Origin: Rhizomucor pusillus
Lineage: Eukaryota > Mucoromycota > Mucoromycetes > Mucorales > Lichtheimiaceae
Direction of reading: 5' to 3'
NCBI GenBank assembly: GCA_900175165.2
Contig: FWWN02000447.1
Coordinates: forward strand, 1-58,272
DNA length: 58,272 bases
How positions within the stretch are numbered: position 1 is the stretch's first letter; the number at the start of each line of letters is the position of its first letter. The position numbers and the translations under genes were made by a program. Under the pieces are notes generated by a model. It did no database searches, was not told the origin of the DNA, and was given only the letters and a program-made list of their open reading frames with translations. Shown in pieces: positions 11,223 to 21,506 of the stretch.

Positions 11223-13604
11223 TTACTTAAACCTTCGAGGCCGCATCCCGTATCTCCATCCTCGAGATGTTGTGGAAGATAAGAGCGAAGATAACGATGC
11301 CTGTTGCGGTTGGAGAACAATATGTGGTTTCTTTGCTTCGGATTGCGTCGTGTCTGTGGAGATGGAGTTATTCATGCGTTTCTGTCGTTTAGAGATACCC
11401 AGAGTCGGTCTGTGCATCATCGTTGTCCTTGTTGCCATCGATGCTATGGTGCTGGTGTTAGCGACCGCATCTGCGCTATCAATGCGATCGTCATCATCGT
11501 CAACGGCAGAATTAGCATTAGCAGCACTATCGGGAACAGTGCAAGTAGGACCATCGTGTCCGGTGATATTATCATCCGTGCTGCTTTCCTCACTTGAGTT
11601 CGCAGTTGCTTTCTCATCATGCTTATCGTCAGCAGTATTTTGTGAATGTTTCACAACACGTGTCATCTGGCTGGATAAGAGCTTCGGCTTCTCATGGTCG
11701 CTGGTCTGTGACGGATAGCTACTGAAAGACTTCTCCTGGGACGAAGGGTCGGACCACGACGACATGAACGATCCAGAAGACACGTGAGTCTGATCTAGCT
11801 GTGATAATAATGATGATGATGATCGTTGCAACGTGCTTCTTTCCAATCGACTTCCCGCAATCTTCTTGCTGGTAGAATGCTTTTCATCGATATTACCTAT
11901 AAGAGACGATGGTTGATATCCCTATCCAGCAGCGAGTACAGAATTTTAGCATAGATGCATACCTTCTTCTTTCACTGCCGTCGCTATCTGGCTCAACTTC
12001 TTGTTATCACTGTTATTGCCGAACGGAGCTTCCTGATCCGAAAGATTAGGACTATTTGGAAAGGATATTTGCAGACTTTGCTGTGTCTGCTCTTCCTGTT
12101 TGTGATTGTTGTAATCTTCTGGATCGCTTGGCAGCCAATCATCACTGAACGCAGCTAGCCAAGCGTCCTTTGTGTCTGTGTTTTGATCAATTGAGGATTG
12201 TAGCAACGTGGTGGGGAATAGATGTAAAGGTTGTATTCTGTTTGCATAAGCTTTTCCTTTGGCATTGTTCGTGGATTCAGTTGATTTTGGGGGTGATAAG
12301 GGATTGTAAGGAAGAGTGTCGACGTCTGATTCAGCTTCGTTATTTACAGAATGTAGAGGGCTCGGAGGTAGTCCTGGATCGTACGGAAGAGTATCAGCGT
12401 CCGATTCAGCTTCGTTGTTTGCAGGATGGAAAGGGCTCGGAGGTAGCCCTGGATCGTACGGAAGAGTATCGGCGTCCGATGCCATAGCCTCATTTGTATG
12501 GTCTACCGGGCTTGATGGTAATTCAGGATCGTAAATAGCAGTATCTGATACAGAATTAGCAATATTGTCTGCTATTTCAATGTGGCAAGTTTCATTAGAA
12601 TTGTCTTTGCTTGATGATGCGCGCGTCTTGACTTGCTGCAAGTTGCAGCGCTGAACACGCCCATCCAATGATTCTGTTGAAAACAGGTCAGAGTACTGTA
12701 GTTGATCCAAAATAGAAGTCTGTGACGCCATGGATTTATACGGATATTTTGGCGATGCTTGCGATTCCATGGGAGAACGGGTATTGTTAACAGGTGAATC
12801 CATGACATTTTCAAGTATCGACGCTGACTGTATGAAAGATGTATCCTGGATACTGAGCATGGATGATGAGATGGCATCCTTACTGTTGTCAAGATCGTTG
12901 CAAAACAATGCTGACATATCATTGTCTTGTTCATGACGTTGATGGTGAATGGGAGTGCCGGGTATCGATTCATTCTTATTGGGAACAAACGTCGTCGGTG
13001 CTTTTCTAGTGTTTTCTGTGGCGGGCATATCTCCTTCTTGGCTACTGTGGAAAGAATCGATATCGCTTACGCTTTCACTCAGGAGAAAACTTGATCGCCG
13101 TCGTTGTCGCTGCCGTCTCCTGTTTGACCTAAGACTCCTGTTCGAACGAGATGTTGGAAGGATCTGTCCAGTTTCGTGCTTATCGGCCCCTCCTCCCCAG
13201 TGGGCTGTCATTACCCACTGGTCGATGCTTTCCATTCGGGTTTGTGCGGTCATTTTCTTTGTTTGCCTCGACGACGTTACTGCATGTAAAGATTGCTGCT
13301 GGTTATTTGAGTTAGATGAATGCCGGCTTGTCCATGATATCTCGTTATCATCGGAAATGACGTGTTTCCGACGTGATTCACGTTGCCAAAAATCATGCTG
13401 CTCTGCCGTGCCTGGAATCTCGCCTGTCGTGGTCCTTTAGGAATTCTGAGAACGTGAAGACGAGGGTACAATCCTACCATGGAAAGATTCGGACCATTCT
13501 TCTGAGCAATCCTCGTAGCAAAAGCTGTCAATCCTTTTCAGAGTCTTGTCTGGAGGTATAGGACATGTCCGAATGGGACTGCCTGTGTCTTCCAAATATG
13601 ACAT
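11223..13604 (-). CDS. Large disordered Ser/Asp-rich protein with 25-residue repeats
   Basis: Exons 13604-13478, 13423-11963 and 11896-11223 give 753 residues. A TAA stop lies directly before the ATG in the same frame, which supports the start. I do not recognise the family. The protein is rich in Ser, Asp, Asn, Gln and Pro and has no membrane segment. An Arg-rich stretch (SLRSNRRRQRQRRR) could be a nuclear signal. Three copies of a 25-residue unit (core DADTLPYDPGLPPSP) plus one diverged copy lie in the middle. Long acidic/Ser-rich parts and Thr/Ser-Pro sites suggest phosphorylation. The C-terminus ends in a basic, possibly conserved patch (SRGWRYGMRPRRFK). Both introns (55 and 66 nt, GT-AG) keep phase. 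A nuclear scaffold or regulator is a guess only. Chance frames on the opposite strand through the same region are ignored. Confidence 0.68.
12293..12540 (-). repeat. 75-bp coding tandem repeat
   Basis: Imperfect direct repeats with a 75-bp period inside the disordered protein gene; the GATTCAGCTTCG block recurs at about 12328 and 12403. Two units are nearly identical in DNA, a third is close and a fourth has diverged, which points to recent unit duplication within the gene. Confidence 0.8.
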
Positions 13605-14496
13605 TTAGGCGTCGGATTCTTTGTTTCTGTCTCTTCCGTGCTGTGAAGAGGCGTACGGGGCTCCGAATCCACTCCGCATTCTGTTAAAAATTTGCCGCCA
13701 CCCCAACAATAACCAGAATAATAATATTTATAATAAATATCAGTCTCGCCGAACCTCTGCACTTCCTTCATCTTTGATGTAGGTAAGCCATGGTCATTCT
13801 GTAACTTGTATTAAAATGAGAAAATTTGGACGTAAATTATCTCATAATAGTGATCATAATTGTTATTAAAGGAGGGAATTTTGAAGCGATAAGCTATTGA
13901 AGATCTTCGAATCAAGTGTAAGGTCCATGATCTCCTCAGACGTCAAGCTTGAACACTTTTGCTTGTCAGTGTTCCGTCTCTGGAGCACTGTCAAACACAG
14001 AGCTTGTAGTAGCTATTAAAATTGATTTGTTCCCATTTGGTAAGCACTTAATGACGAAATCTCTGTTATCTTATTCATTAATGAATATGAGCTGATGTCA
14101 AGCAAAATGTCCATCTCCTCCTTCTTGAGCCATAGGACTGGTCTGTCCAAGAGTAACCACTGTCAGTCTGTACAAAGCAAATTCCTATTTAGATTGCTTC
14201 TAGCATTGTAAACTTGGTTTGCTGCTTCCAGATGCAATAGATTTCTTCTTCAAGTTCATTTTGTAACAAGCGAAGAAGCGAACATGTATTCGTTATTTCG
14301 TTCCTTTCAGATTGAAAAGCAGGAAAAAGAGTAAAGAGGAAAGAAGGGGATATATATATGTGGATGATGACTGCAAATGGAATCAACGTTCAGGGCGCAT
14401 GTCAGACGATGCCTATTACTCAGTCTCTCTGTTGATGCAGCCATCCACATGTCAGCAAGCATGCTCTCTGAAAAAGACTCTTATTGTTTATAGAAC
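13605..14496. other. Intergenic spacer (0.9 kb)
   Basis: Promoter region of the disordered protein gene and 3' region of the Zn2Cys6 gene, both on the minus strand. I see no gene or RNA. A possible short extra 3' exon of the Zn2Cys6 gene falls at 14451-14466. Confidence 0.4.
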
Positions 14497-15649
14497 TCAC
14501 CCTTTAATTTCGACTTGTTTATTGTTCTCCTTTGAAGCCTCGTCCGATTCGGTCTTCTTCTCGGTTTCATTTGCCTGCTTCTCCGATGTATCGTTATGTT
14601 CTGACTCGTTCTGGTTTGAACCATCGTTTCGATCAAGCACAGCACTGCAAAGTTGCGAGAGAATGTTGAGTTTGGAGCCCTCGTCATCTGAGTCGACGTT
14701 CTCTGGCTTGACGGTGGCCTCATTGTCGCCTTGCGGTGTAGCAGGGCTTCCTTCATGAGATCGATCTTGCTGTTCTTGGCCATACAGACCTGGATTTGTC
14801 TGGCCTTGTTGAGGAGAGAGCATCCTCATCGCAGCTTGATAAGTGAGAATGGGCGTGGGAGCTCCAGGATACATTTGGTGGATGGCGGCAGGAAGATAAG
14901 CATGCATCATTGGCGCCGAGGCCGGATAACTTACGCCTGCATTGAAAGCATCATACGCACCACCTTTGATAAGTTATTAGAGCAAGCTTTCCCCCACCCC
15001 CATTTCACACATCGCTTCGTGCCACATACTGTAGATACTACTAGGAGGAAGAGAAACTGGCTGCGCGGAGGAAGTCGTGGCAGGGTTCTCGGACGTGGCA
15101 GAACCCGAGGAAGAGTCACCTGAAAGGAGACAGAATTTAGTTTACTGTGCATAATAGCACAAACTAATCCTTTCCATACCTTGCTTTCTCTTCTTGTAAG
15201 GACCACGTTTTATGCCTTTCTTCCGCTCCTTTCGGACGGAGTTAACGCAAGTGTCTGTCAATCCGTATTTGATGCAGCGCTGACACGGTCTTCCGTCATC
15301 ACATTTTTTGCAAGCCTTTTGGCAGTTGACTACAGATGTATGATTCGCGTTAGTTTATCACAGCTTGGTAGTACATTTACAGAGATAATTTACCGCAAGC
15401 ATTCTTGACTTGTTTTCTCTTCGCCTTTCCCTGAGCATTAAGCTCTACACCGGGAGGAGCCTGGAGTCCAGCGACTTGGGTAAAGGTGGCAGCAGGCAAC
15501 GTAGGAGGCAAGGCGACACCCTGGGGTTGCGTAGACTGCTGCTGCTGCTCTGCTTGTGCTGACGTAGAGGTTGGTGACTGCGATGTCTGTTGCTGTTGTT
15601 GTTGCTGTGATTGCTGTTGAAGGAAATACGAAGAAGGCACGAACTGCAT
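14497..15649 (-). CDS. Zn2Cys6 transcription factor with poly-Gln N-terminus
   Basis: Exons 15649-15394, 15329-15180, 15119-15030 and 14963-14497 give 320 residues. The N-terminus has a Gln-rich tract (about residues 9-45). The binuclear cluster has the spacing C-x2-C-x6-C-x5-C-x2-C-x8-C, reading [11 protein letters not shown] then [10 protein letters not shown]. It is followed by a basic linker [16 protein letters not shown]. This is a fungal GAL4-type DNA-binding domain. The first Cys codon closes exon 1 and the next five lie in exon 2, so an intron splits the cluster. The C-terminal half is Pro/Gln- and Glu/Ser-rich, and I see no fungal-specific middle homology domain. The start is the first ATG after non-ATG codons. 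The stop at 14497 might be bypassed by a 33-nt intron with a GTGAGT donor, adding five residues. Target genes are unknown. Confidence 0.85.
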
Positions 15650-16394
15650 AGTTGCTACAACGGAACTTGACAAGTGAGTGTGGAGAGCAAAACGAGGGTC
15701 GCTGCTTGAATATTCGTACCTCAGAAAGAAGAAGCTTTTGGCGTCGAGGGCTGGCAGAGATGGTGTTTCGTGGGTGTTTTGTCGGAAAAAAAGGGTGTCC
15801 TTTAGAAGCTTGCTTCTAGTCAATCAGTGCAATCAAGCTTGAAGATTTCACAGTTGAAGAGTGATGAATTCGTGGGGACCTCAGCCAAAGACTTGTTAAG
15901 AGAGACTCCAGCAGGCTTTTTGAGAAAACCCAACTTCAAAGCCAGAAGAAGAGGAAAGCCTTTTGGCTCCAGAAAACTAGTGGTGGAAAAATTTTTTTGT
16001 TTCTGTTGGTTTCGTCATGACCAAATTTGGGATTTCTCAGTTTCAGGGCCTACGCCTACAAAACGCATAAGCGACATAGGAAATATTGCAAAGACATGGC
16101 TGTGATTGCCTGTACTTTAGATTAGATTATATAGACATATATATCAGCTAAGATGTTCACTTCAGTATAAGTCGACGGTCTTTCTGAAATAGCATATAAG
16201 AATGGAAATTTTGAGCCCCGTTACATAAGACAGCACTATTGGTGGGTAATAAAGAATATTTTTGATAGATAGGGAGTAGAATTATATTTAGAGACTATGA
16301 GGTTCCGCTCCATCAGCGACACCCTAGATCTCAGGAACAAACTTATGCTACATCTGTAATTAACTGTGTATAAGAACTGTATCAAAGATACTAT
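15650..16394. other. Intergenic spacer
   Basis: Contains the promoter of the Zn2Cys6 gene and the 3' region of the FSH1-like gene, both on the minus strand. AT-rich; no further gene is visible. A 92-codon plus-strand frame at 15827-16105 has no recognisable features. Confidence 0.4.
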
Positions 16395-17459
16395 CTAGTA
16401 CCGAGCTATTTCCCTCGATCCACCGAATAAAAACTGTGCCAATTTGTTGCGGGCTGCTGCGCTTTTAGGGACGAAATGCCTATTAAATAATGCCGTTAAA
16501 CATCGGGATTGCGAGTCAGCTCGCTTTTCTGCCATCATTACCCTCCTGCATGCCGGAATATTAGCGGGCTTCTGAACGTGGCAGCTAGAGCCTCCGAACG
16601 TTCCGGGGAAATCAACGTGTCCACTTGCCCGATAATATGTAGACTAGGTGTTGCGACCGATTCTTTACTGGTAAACAGCCTATCTTCCGTTGCATCTTGC
16701 GTATTTGGCTTAAATCCACCGATGATGATGACAAAGCGAAGAGGAGGGTGTTCAAACTCAGAAGGTATAAGCTCAGGCATGACAGAGGGTCGTTCCAAGA
16801 GATGTGCTAGAATAGCACTGAGGCAAGCACCTGCAGCGTTAATATAAGAGTTAGGAGCAAGGATAACTCGGCCAGTGTGCAACATTTCAGTTACCTTGCG
16901 AGAAGCCTAGCACTCCATCAAAAGGGCCCTGGACGTTACAGTATTTCCTTGTTAGCATCGTTCTCGGTAGTTGCTAATCCAGCGTATGTCTCCTTGCCTG
17001 TTCTAGCAGCACTCCTTTAATGTAATCTATGCTCTCTTCAAATCCACTAAAGTAGCCGTCCTCGGTCAACGGCTTGTATCGTGAATGAAACCACCAGGTA
17101 TACGGCCTCATTTCTATCATCATTTCTGTGTCAGTCCAACATGGAACTTGTGACACTGCAAGTCTAACTAGTTTCCCTCCCCAATATTTCTACCTTCTGA
17201 TACTTCAACACCGGCAGCTATTTCTCGCTCTGCAATGCTGGCATATTCAGGGTCTAGGACAAGGTGAGGTGCCTTGGCGTATACTGCAATAAACTGTCAG
17301 CCAAACGAAGCACAGCCTTTTCGTGATCCTGTACATCGTCGCATGCTTACCAAGTTCGACGTGATCTTTGACGCTTTCCAAAAATTTCTCTGTTTTCCTC
17401 TTGAATAGGATCGGATTCTGTGCCATGCCATGAAGGCACAAAATTCTTAATTTTGCCAT
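16395..17459 (-). CDS. FSH1: FSH1-family serine hydrolase
   Basis: Six exons (17459-17351, 17283-17194, 17155-16998, 16928-16895, 16830-16542, 16479-16395) give 254 residues. The protein begins MAKLRILCLHGMAQN, the strand and oxyanion HG motif of FSH1 hydrolases. The nucleophile Ser is in GVLGFSQG (about residue 129), the acid is in GQVDT and the His is in HAGGHFVP, split between the last two exons. These form an alpha/beta-hydrolase catalytic triad. Yeast FSH proteins are small serine esterases; related enzymes act in secondary metabolism. Intron 3 (16997-16929) begins with GCAAGG instead of GT and has a clear CTAAC branch site. No GT donor there keeps the frame, and the GC-AG join gives an unbroken GPFDGVLGFSQG. 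The substrate is unknown. Confidence 0.88.
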
Positions 17460-18286
17460 TGTATGAAAGATTTAAAGAAAAAAGTTCCTGCCGCTTACGG
17501 CTATCGTGTTTTGTCAGGCTTTCCCCCTCGATGCCTCTAAAGCCGCCCAGGATATACTATTGTTACTATCTATAAGGAGCAAGACGTTACAACACATGCA
17601 AGTAACTTAAATGCACATGCTAAGTGAACCGTGGATGTCCCACCCTTCGTCATCCGAGATTGTTTAAATGTAGATATGGTCACTAGCGCATTAAAGCGAA
17701 TGGAGAAAATGAAATCACTTGGAGTAGACATCCTTTCTCTGAACTGCGCAAGGAAAGGAAAGTAACTCTGCCACGTTTGACTGAACAACTTTCGATTTCA
17801 AGCGGTTCCAATGCAAGGAATCGTAAATTATTATCAGATCAAGTAGCACCGCATCTTGATACTATATCGCACTTCATTGTTAGTCGACATGTAAAGGACA
17901 GGTGTGGTGCACAAATGTTGCATCTACTTCATTAAATCGGACACCGCAGTTACCGCCATTTACTGTATTGAATTCTATTTTCTAGCTCCATAATCGCGCG
18001 AAACTTCAAGTTACACGCGTTATTGGATCGTGATCTGGCTCCTACAAGCTGTATCAAGATTCATCTCAAAATATTTACCTTTCTATCGTCTAAAGGTCAT
18101 GCATCTTACAGTTAACGGCGGAACAGTTCATTGGACCGTTCAGCCTTGGCACTCCTCTGTGCTACCCGCGGGGAGCTCCGGGCATATCGTTGATATTCTT
18201 GGCATGACATGGAAATGATCGGAAACAAACATTCTATCTGTATAAACCTCGACTTTTCCTTCCTTTCTTTTCTGTTCTTTAAAGCC
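17460..18286. other. Divergent promoter region
   Basis: Spacer between the FSH1-like gene (minus) and the type II membrane protein gene (plus). No gene is seen. In-frame ATGs at 18209 and 18215 could give the next gene a longer N-terminus. Confidence 0.4.
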
Positions 18287-20140
18287 ATGAACGAAAAGAA
18301 AGGTGACTACGTGGCTGTGCCAACCACGGATTCCACTTTGCCTGCTCCTGCTGCCTGTCCCCATGGTAATGACTGCTGCAAAAAGCGTCGTATGTATTCA
18401 ACCGCTGCCTAAAACCATATATCCGTATGACAAGGTTGCTGATACCAGCTGTAGGTAATAAAGCTAAGCGTTTCGCAAAGTTTTTTTTGATCGGTGGTTC
18501 TATTGCCTTGCTTGCTTTGAGCAAGTTCAATGGATCGGTGAGTATTAAATTACAGGAAATAGAATAGAGAGTAAATTTTGGAGTGCGAAGAATATTGACA
18601 TCTTTCTATCGTAACCGTTAGCACTATGAGCACCATCAACTTGACAATGTTTCGCCTTTCGACATTGAGCCTTCGAAACTCGACTTCGGTCTTCCCAAGC
18701 GTATGGGCAAGAGCGACCAAATGAAGGAGTTGACAGATTTTATGCAGGGCTTGCAAGCTGCTTACGGTGAGCACCATCCTCGCATGCACGGACCACCTCG
18801 AATGCCGCCTCATGGTGGACCTCCTCATCCTCCTCCACCAGGTGACGATACACCGTTCCCTCATCCTCCACCTCCGGGCGATGATGCTCCTTTTCCTCAC
18901 CCTCCTCCACCTGGAGACCATCCACCTTTCTCTCATCCACCTGGCGATGATGCTCCTTTCCCTCATCCTCCTCCGCACGATGAGCGTCCAGGAGGACAGA
19001 ACTACCACGGTAAACATCACGGTAAGCACCAGCATCACCATCGCCACGGTGGCCACAAGAACAACGAGACCCAACTCCAAGAGCCCCAGGCTTTGGACTT
19101 GCCACCTCCGCCTCCACCCCGTGTCTGCCTTCCCAACACTACTCTCGAAGCCACTTCAACTGTATACACATTCTCTCCTGAGGAATTTAAGCGCGCCGCT
19201 GTCTACGTTGGCAGAGGCTTCCCAGAGGGTGGCAAAGTCTTCCTATCAAAGTCAATTTCTGACGACACCGATATCAAGGTCAACGTTACTGTCCTTTACG
19301 AAAAGAAGCGTCTCGGCAAACAGGTCTTGACAACTGCTTTTGATCACGATGGCCAATACGTCGTTGAGGTCAGACGCCAAGGCCGTCCTCACCATCCTCC
19401 TCCTCACCACCGACCTCATTGCCTCACTTATGAGGTCAATGTTGTCTTCCCTGCTGGTTTGGAATCTTACGAGGACCTGGAACTCAAGATTCGTGAAGGT
19501 TTCCTCGGAAGCTGCCCCAGCCTCAAGAGCTTGGAATTTGAAGAATTCAGCGCTGGTATTGGCTCTGGTTTCGTTCACTTCGGCGTAAGTCTCTGCGCAT
19601 GGATAAATATGCACATAATCCCCGACATCCTCAATCTTATGGTATCTTGATCGGTATGTTTGCTAACTGGCAGTTTCCAACTTTGTAGGCTTTGTCCGCA
19701 AAGAAAGCCAAGATTGCTTCCTTGAACGGCGGCGTCACAGGCGATTTCTATCCTTCCGAAGCCATTGCCACTGGCGTTGTCTTTGGTTTCTCTGATATCA
19801 ACATCCACCCTGTAGACGAGGAGGTCAAAATTACTGGCGCTGCTGTTCGAGGCGATGTCAAGGCTGCTGTCGTAAGTCACTTGACTGTTAGCATTATTTG
19901 ATACGAGGCATTCTGAATAACCTTCTTTAGGACGCTGAGGCCTACGAAGGCAAGTTTGTCATTCACAGTGCCTTTGGTGAGACTCCTTTTGTCTCTGCTC
20001 CAGAGCCGACCGACTTGCACATTGAAAAGTACAAGCACGACTTGAAAGCCGGTTACTACAAATCCAAGGACACCGAATCCAAAATTCTTTTAAACGCTAA
20101 GCATGGCGCAACGAAGCTGAACTTTGTTAGCACCAACTAA
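18287..20140 (+). CDS. Type II membrane protein with Pro/His-rich stalk and beta-type ectodomain
   Basis: Exons 18287-18389, 18455-18537, 18622-19584, 19689-19871 and 19931-20140 give 513 residues. A short cytosolic head (MNEKKGDYVAVPTTD, then CPHGNDCCKKRR) precedes one helix (FFLIGGSIALLALSKF), so it reads as a signal-anchor protein. The stalk has four to five units like HPPPPGDDAPFP and then a His/Gly stretch (HGKHHGKHQHHHRHGGH) that could bind metal ions. The C-terminal 300 residues are rich in alternating V/I/T/K with repeated short strands, resembling DUF4097-like putative adhesin beta folds. That likeness is an impression, not a search result. N-x-S/T sites occur in the ectodomain. An AATAAA polyadenylation signal follows at 20172. 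All intron phases match. The ATG at 18287 is preferred, but in-frame ATGs at 18209 and 18215 exist. I know of no assigned function. Confidence 0.78.
18820..19060 (+). repeat. Pro/Asp and His-rich coding repeats
   Basis: Degenerate repeats of 36-45 bp encode Pro-rich units ending in GDDxPFPH, followed by a CAC-rich block. They form the stalk of the type II membrane protein. Confidence 0.75.
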
Positions 20141-20381
20141 GCCTTGAACTACAGAAATCAATTTTATTGTGAATAAAAGATTGCCCATTCCGCTCATTTA
20201 ATATGCGCGATTCCGGAATTAGGTCAATGTTGCCTGCGTGTGTGAACAAAAGATCGAGACTTTATTGCTTGTTTTACACTTATTGCGTGCCAGTGCAGTG
20301 TCGTCATTATCAGAGGGTCCGTCTGTTTAAATAGACTGCTTCTCAGGAGGCGGGCAACAGTGTATTATACACTCGACAAGC

Positions 20382-21506
20382 ATGTATTTTCCAGCCATGG
20401 TCCTCTATCACTTTTGGTTGCTTTCCATGTTTATTATCTCAACTTTCTCATCAGCATTACCATTTTATGGCATTGACTACGGCATCAATATCTATTCATG
20501 TCCAAGTTTGGATCACGTCAGAAACGATTTCGCCGCGCTTAGAAACTATACGAACCGCATTCGTATTTTTGGTCTGGCACTGTGTAATCAAGGTATCAAG
20601 AATTTCATTTAACGTTTTCTTTGCTATCACGAGAGAGCTATTGTCAATGCTAAGTTTAGCCACATGGTCTGCCAGGGGCACTTGCATTGCAAGCCTCTCA
20701 GGAGCTCGGCATGCGCCTCTATGTGGGCATGTGGATGGACGGGAATGAACAGTCGTTTCAACAAGAGCTTGCGGAACTGACCACTTTGATGGATCATTTC
20801 AGCATGGATAATGTAGACGGGATTATCGTGGGCTCCGAGGTTCTTTATCGCAAAGATGCATCGCTTCAATTTTTGCTGCAATCGATCGATCACGTTAGGG
20901 AAATAACGGCCCACCGAGGCATTCCAATCACCAATGCTGACACGTTTGATAGAATCACACCAGAGTTAGCGGATCATCTTGACTTTGTCATGATGTAATG
21001 TATTATTCGTATTTTACAAGAGCACAAAATCAGCATGGACTGACGTGATGTATGGACATTGCTGTAGCAACATCTTTCCTTACTGGGAAGGCGTGCCGAT
21101 TGAGAAGGCTGCGGACACATTGATTGACCACTACTACGAAGTTGTTAACCGCATTGGAAATAGCAAACGAGTACGTATATCAGAGACAGGATGGCCATCA
21201 AGTGGGCCTGATTTTCGGGACGCCGTTGCTTCGCTTGAGAACCAAAGCAGGTATGTAACGCTGGGATGTAGTGCCTGTGTATGTGCAAGGTATTAGGTCA
21301 CGGGGCTATTAACAAATTACTCTAGATATTTGAGACAAGTGCTATGCCGTACACGAAGTCAGGGAATTGATATGTTTTGGTTCTCAGCCATGGACGAGCC
21401 TTACAAACAAGGCGTAGAAGCCCACTTTGGACTCTTCAAATTTGGTCACGGACCTCTCGTGCGATATGAGACGCTGTCGGATGATGTGTGCAGCAACAGC
21501 CAATAA
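20382..21506 (+). CDS. Secreted glycoside hydrolase family 17 beta-1,3-glucanase
   Basis: Exons 20382-20592, 20676-20994, 21068-21250 and 21326-21506 give 297 residues. The first 24 or so residues form a signal peptide (hydrophobic LWLLSMFIIS-type core, cut near SSALP). The mature start PFYGIDYGIN is the family-17 beta strand. The proton donor Glu is in IIVGSEVL and the nucleophile Glu is in RISETGWPSSG, both in the expected order. MFWFSAMDEPYKQ closes the barrel. Members such as Bgl2 and Scw act on cell-wall beta-1,3-glucan as glucosyltransferases or endoglucanases. No GPI signal or Ser/Thr-rich tail is seen, so the product is probably soluble or loosely wall-bound. A TTTAAATA element lies at 20326-20333, about 50 bp before the ATG. 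Phases agree across all three introns. The exact enzyme activity is inferred from the family. Confidence 0.9.

Noticed and set aside
11191..11718. 175-codon plus-strand frame
   Set aside because: It lies antisense to exon 3 of the disordered protein and mirrors its Ser/Asp codons.
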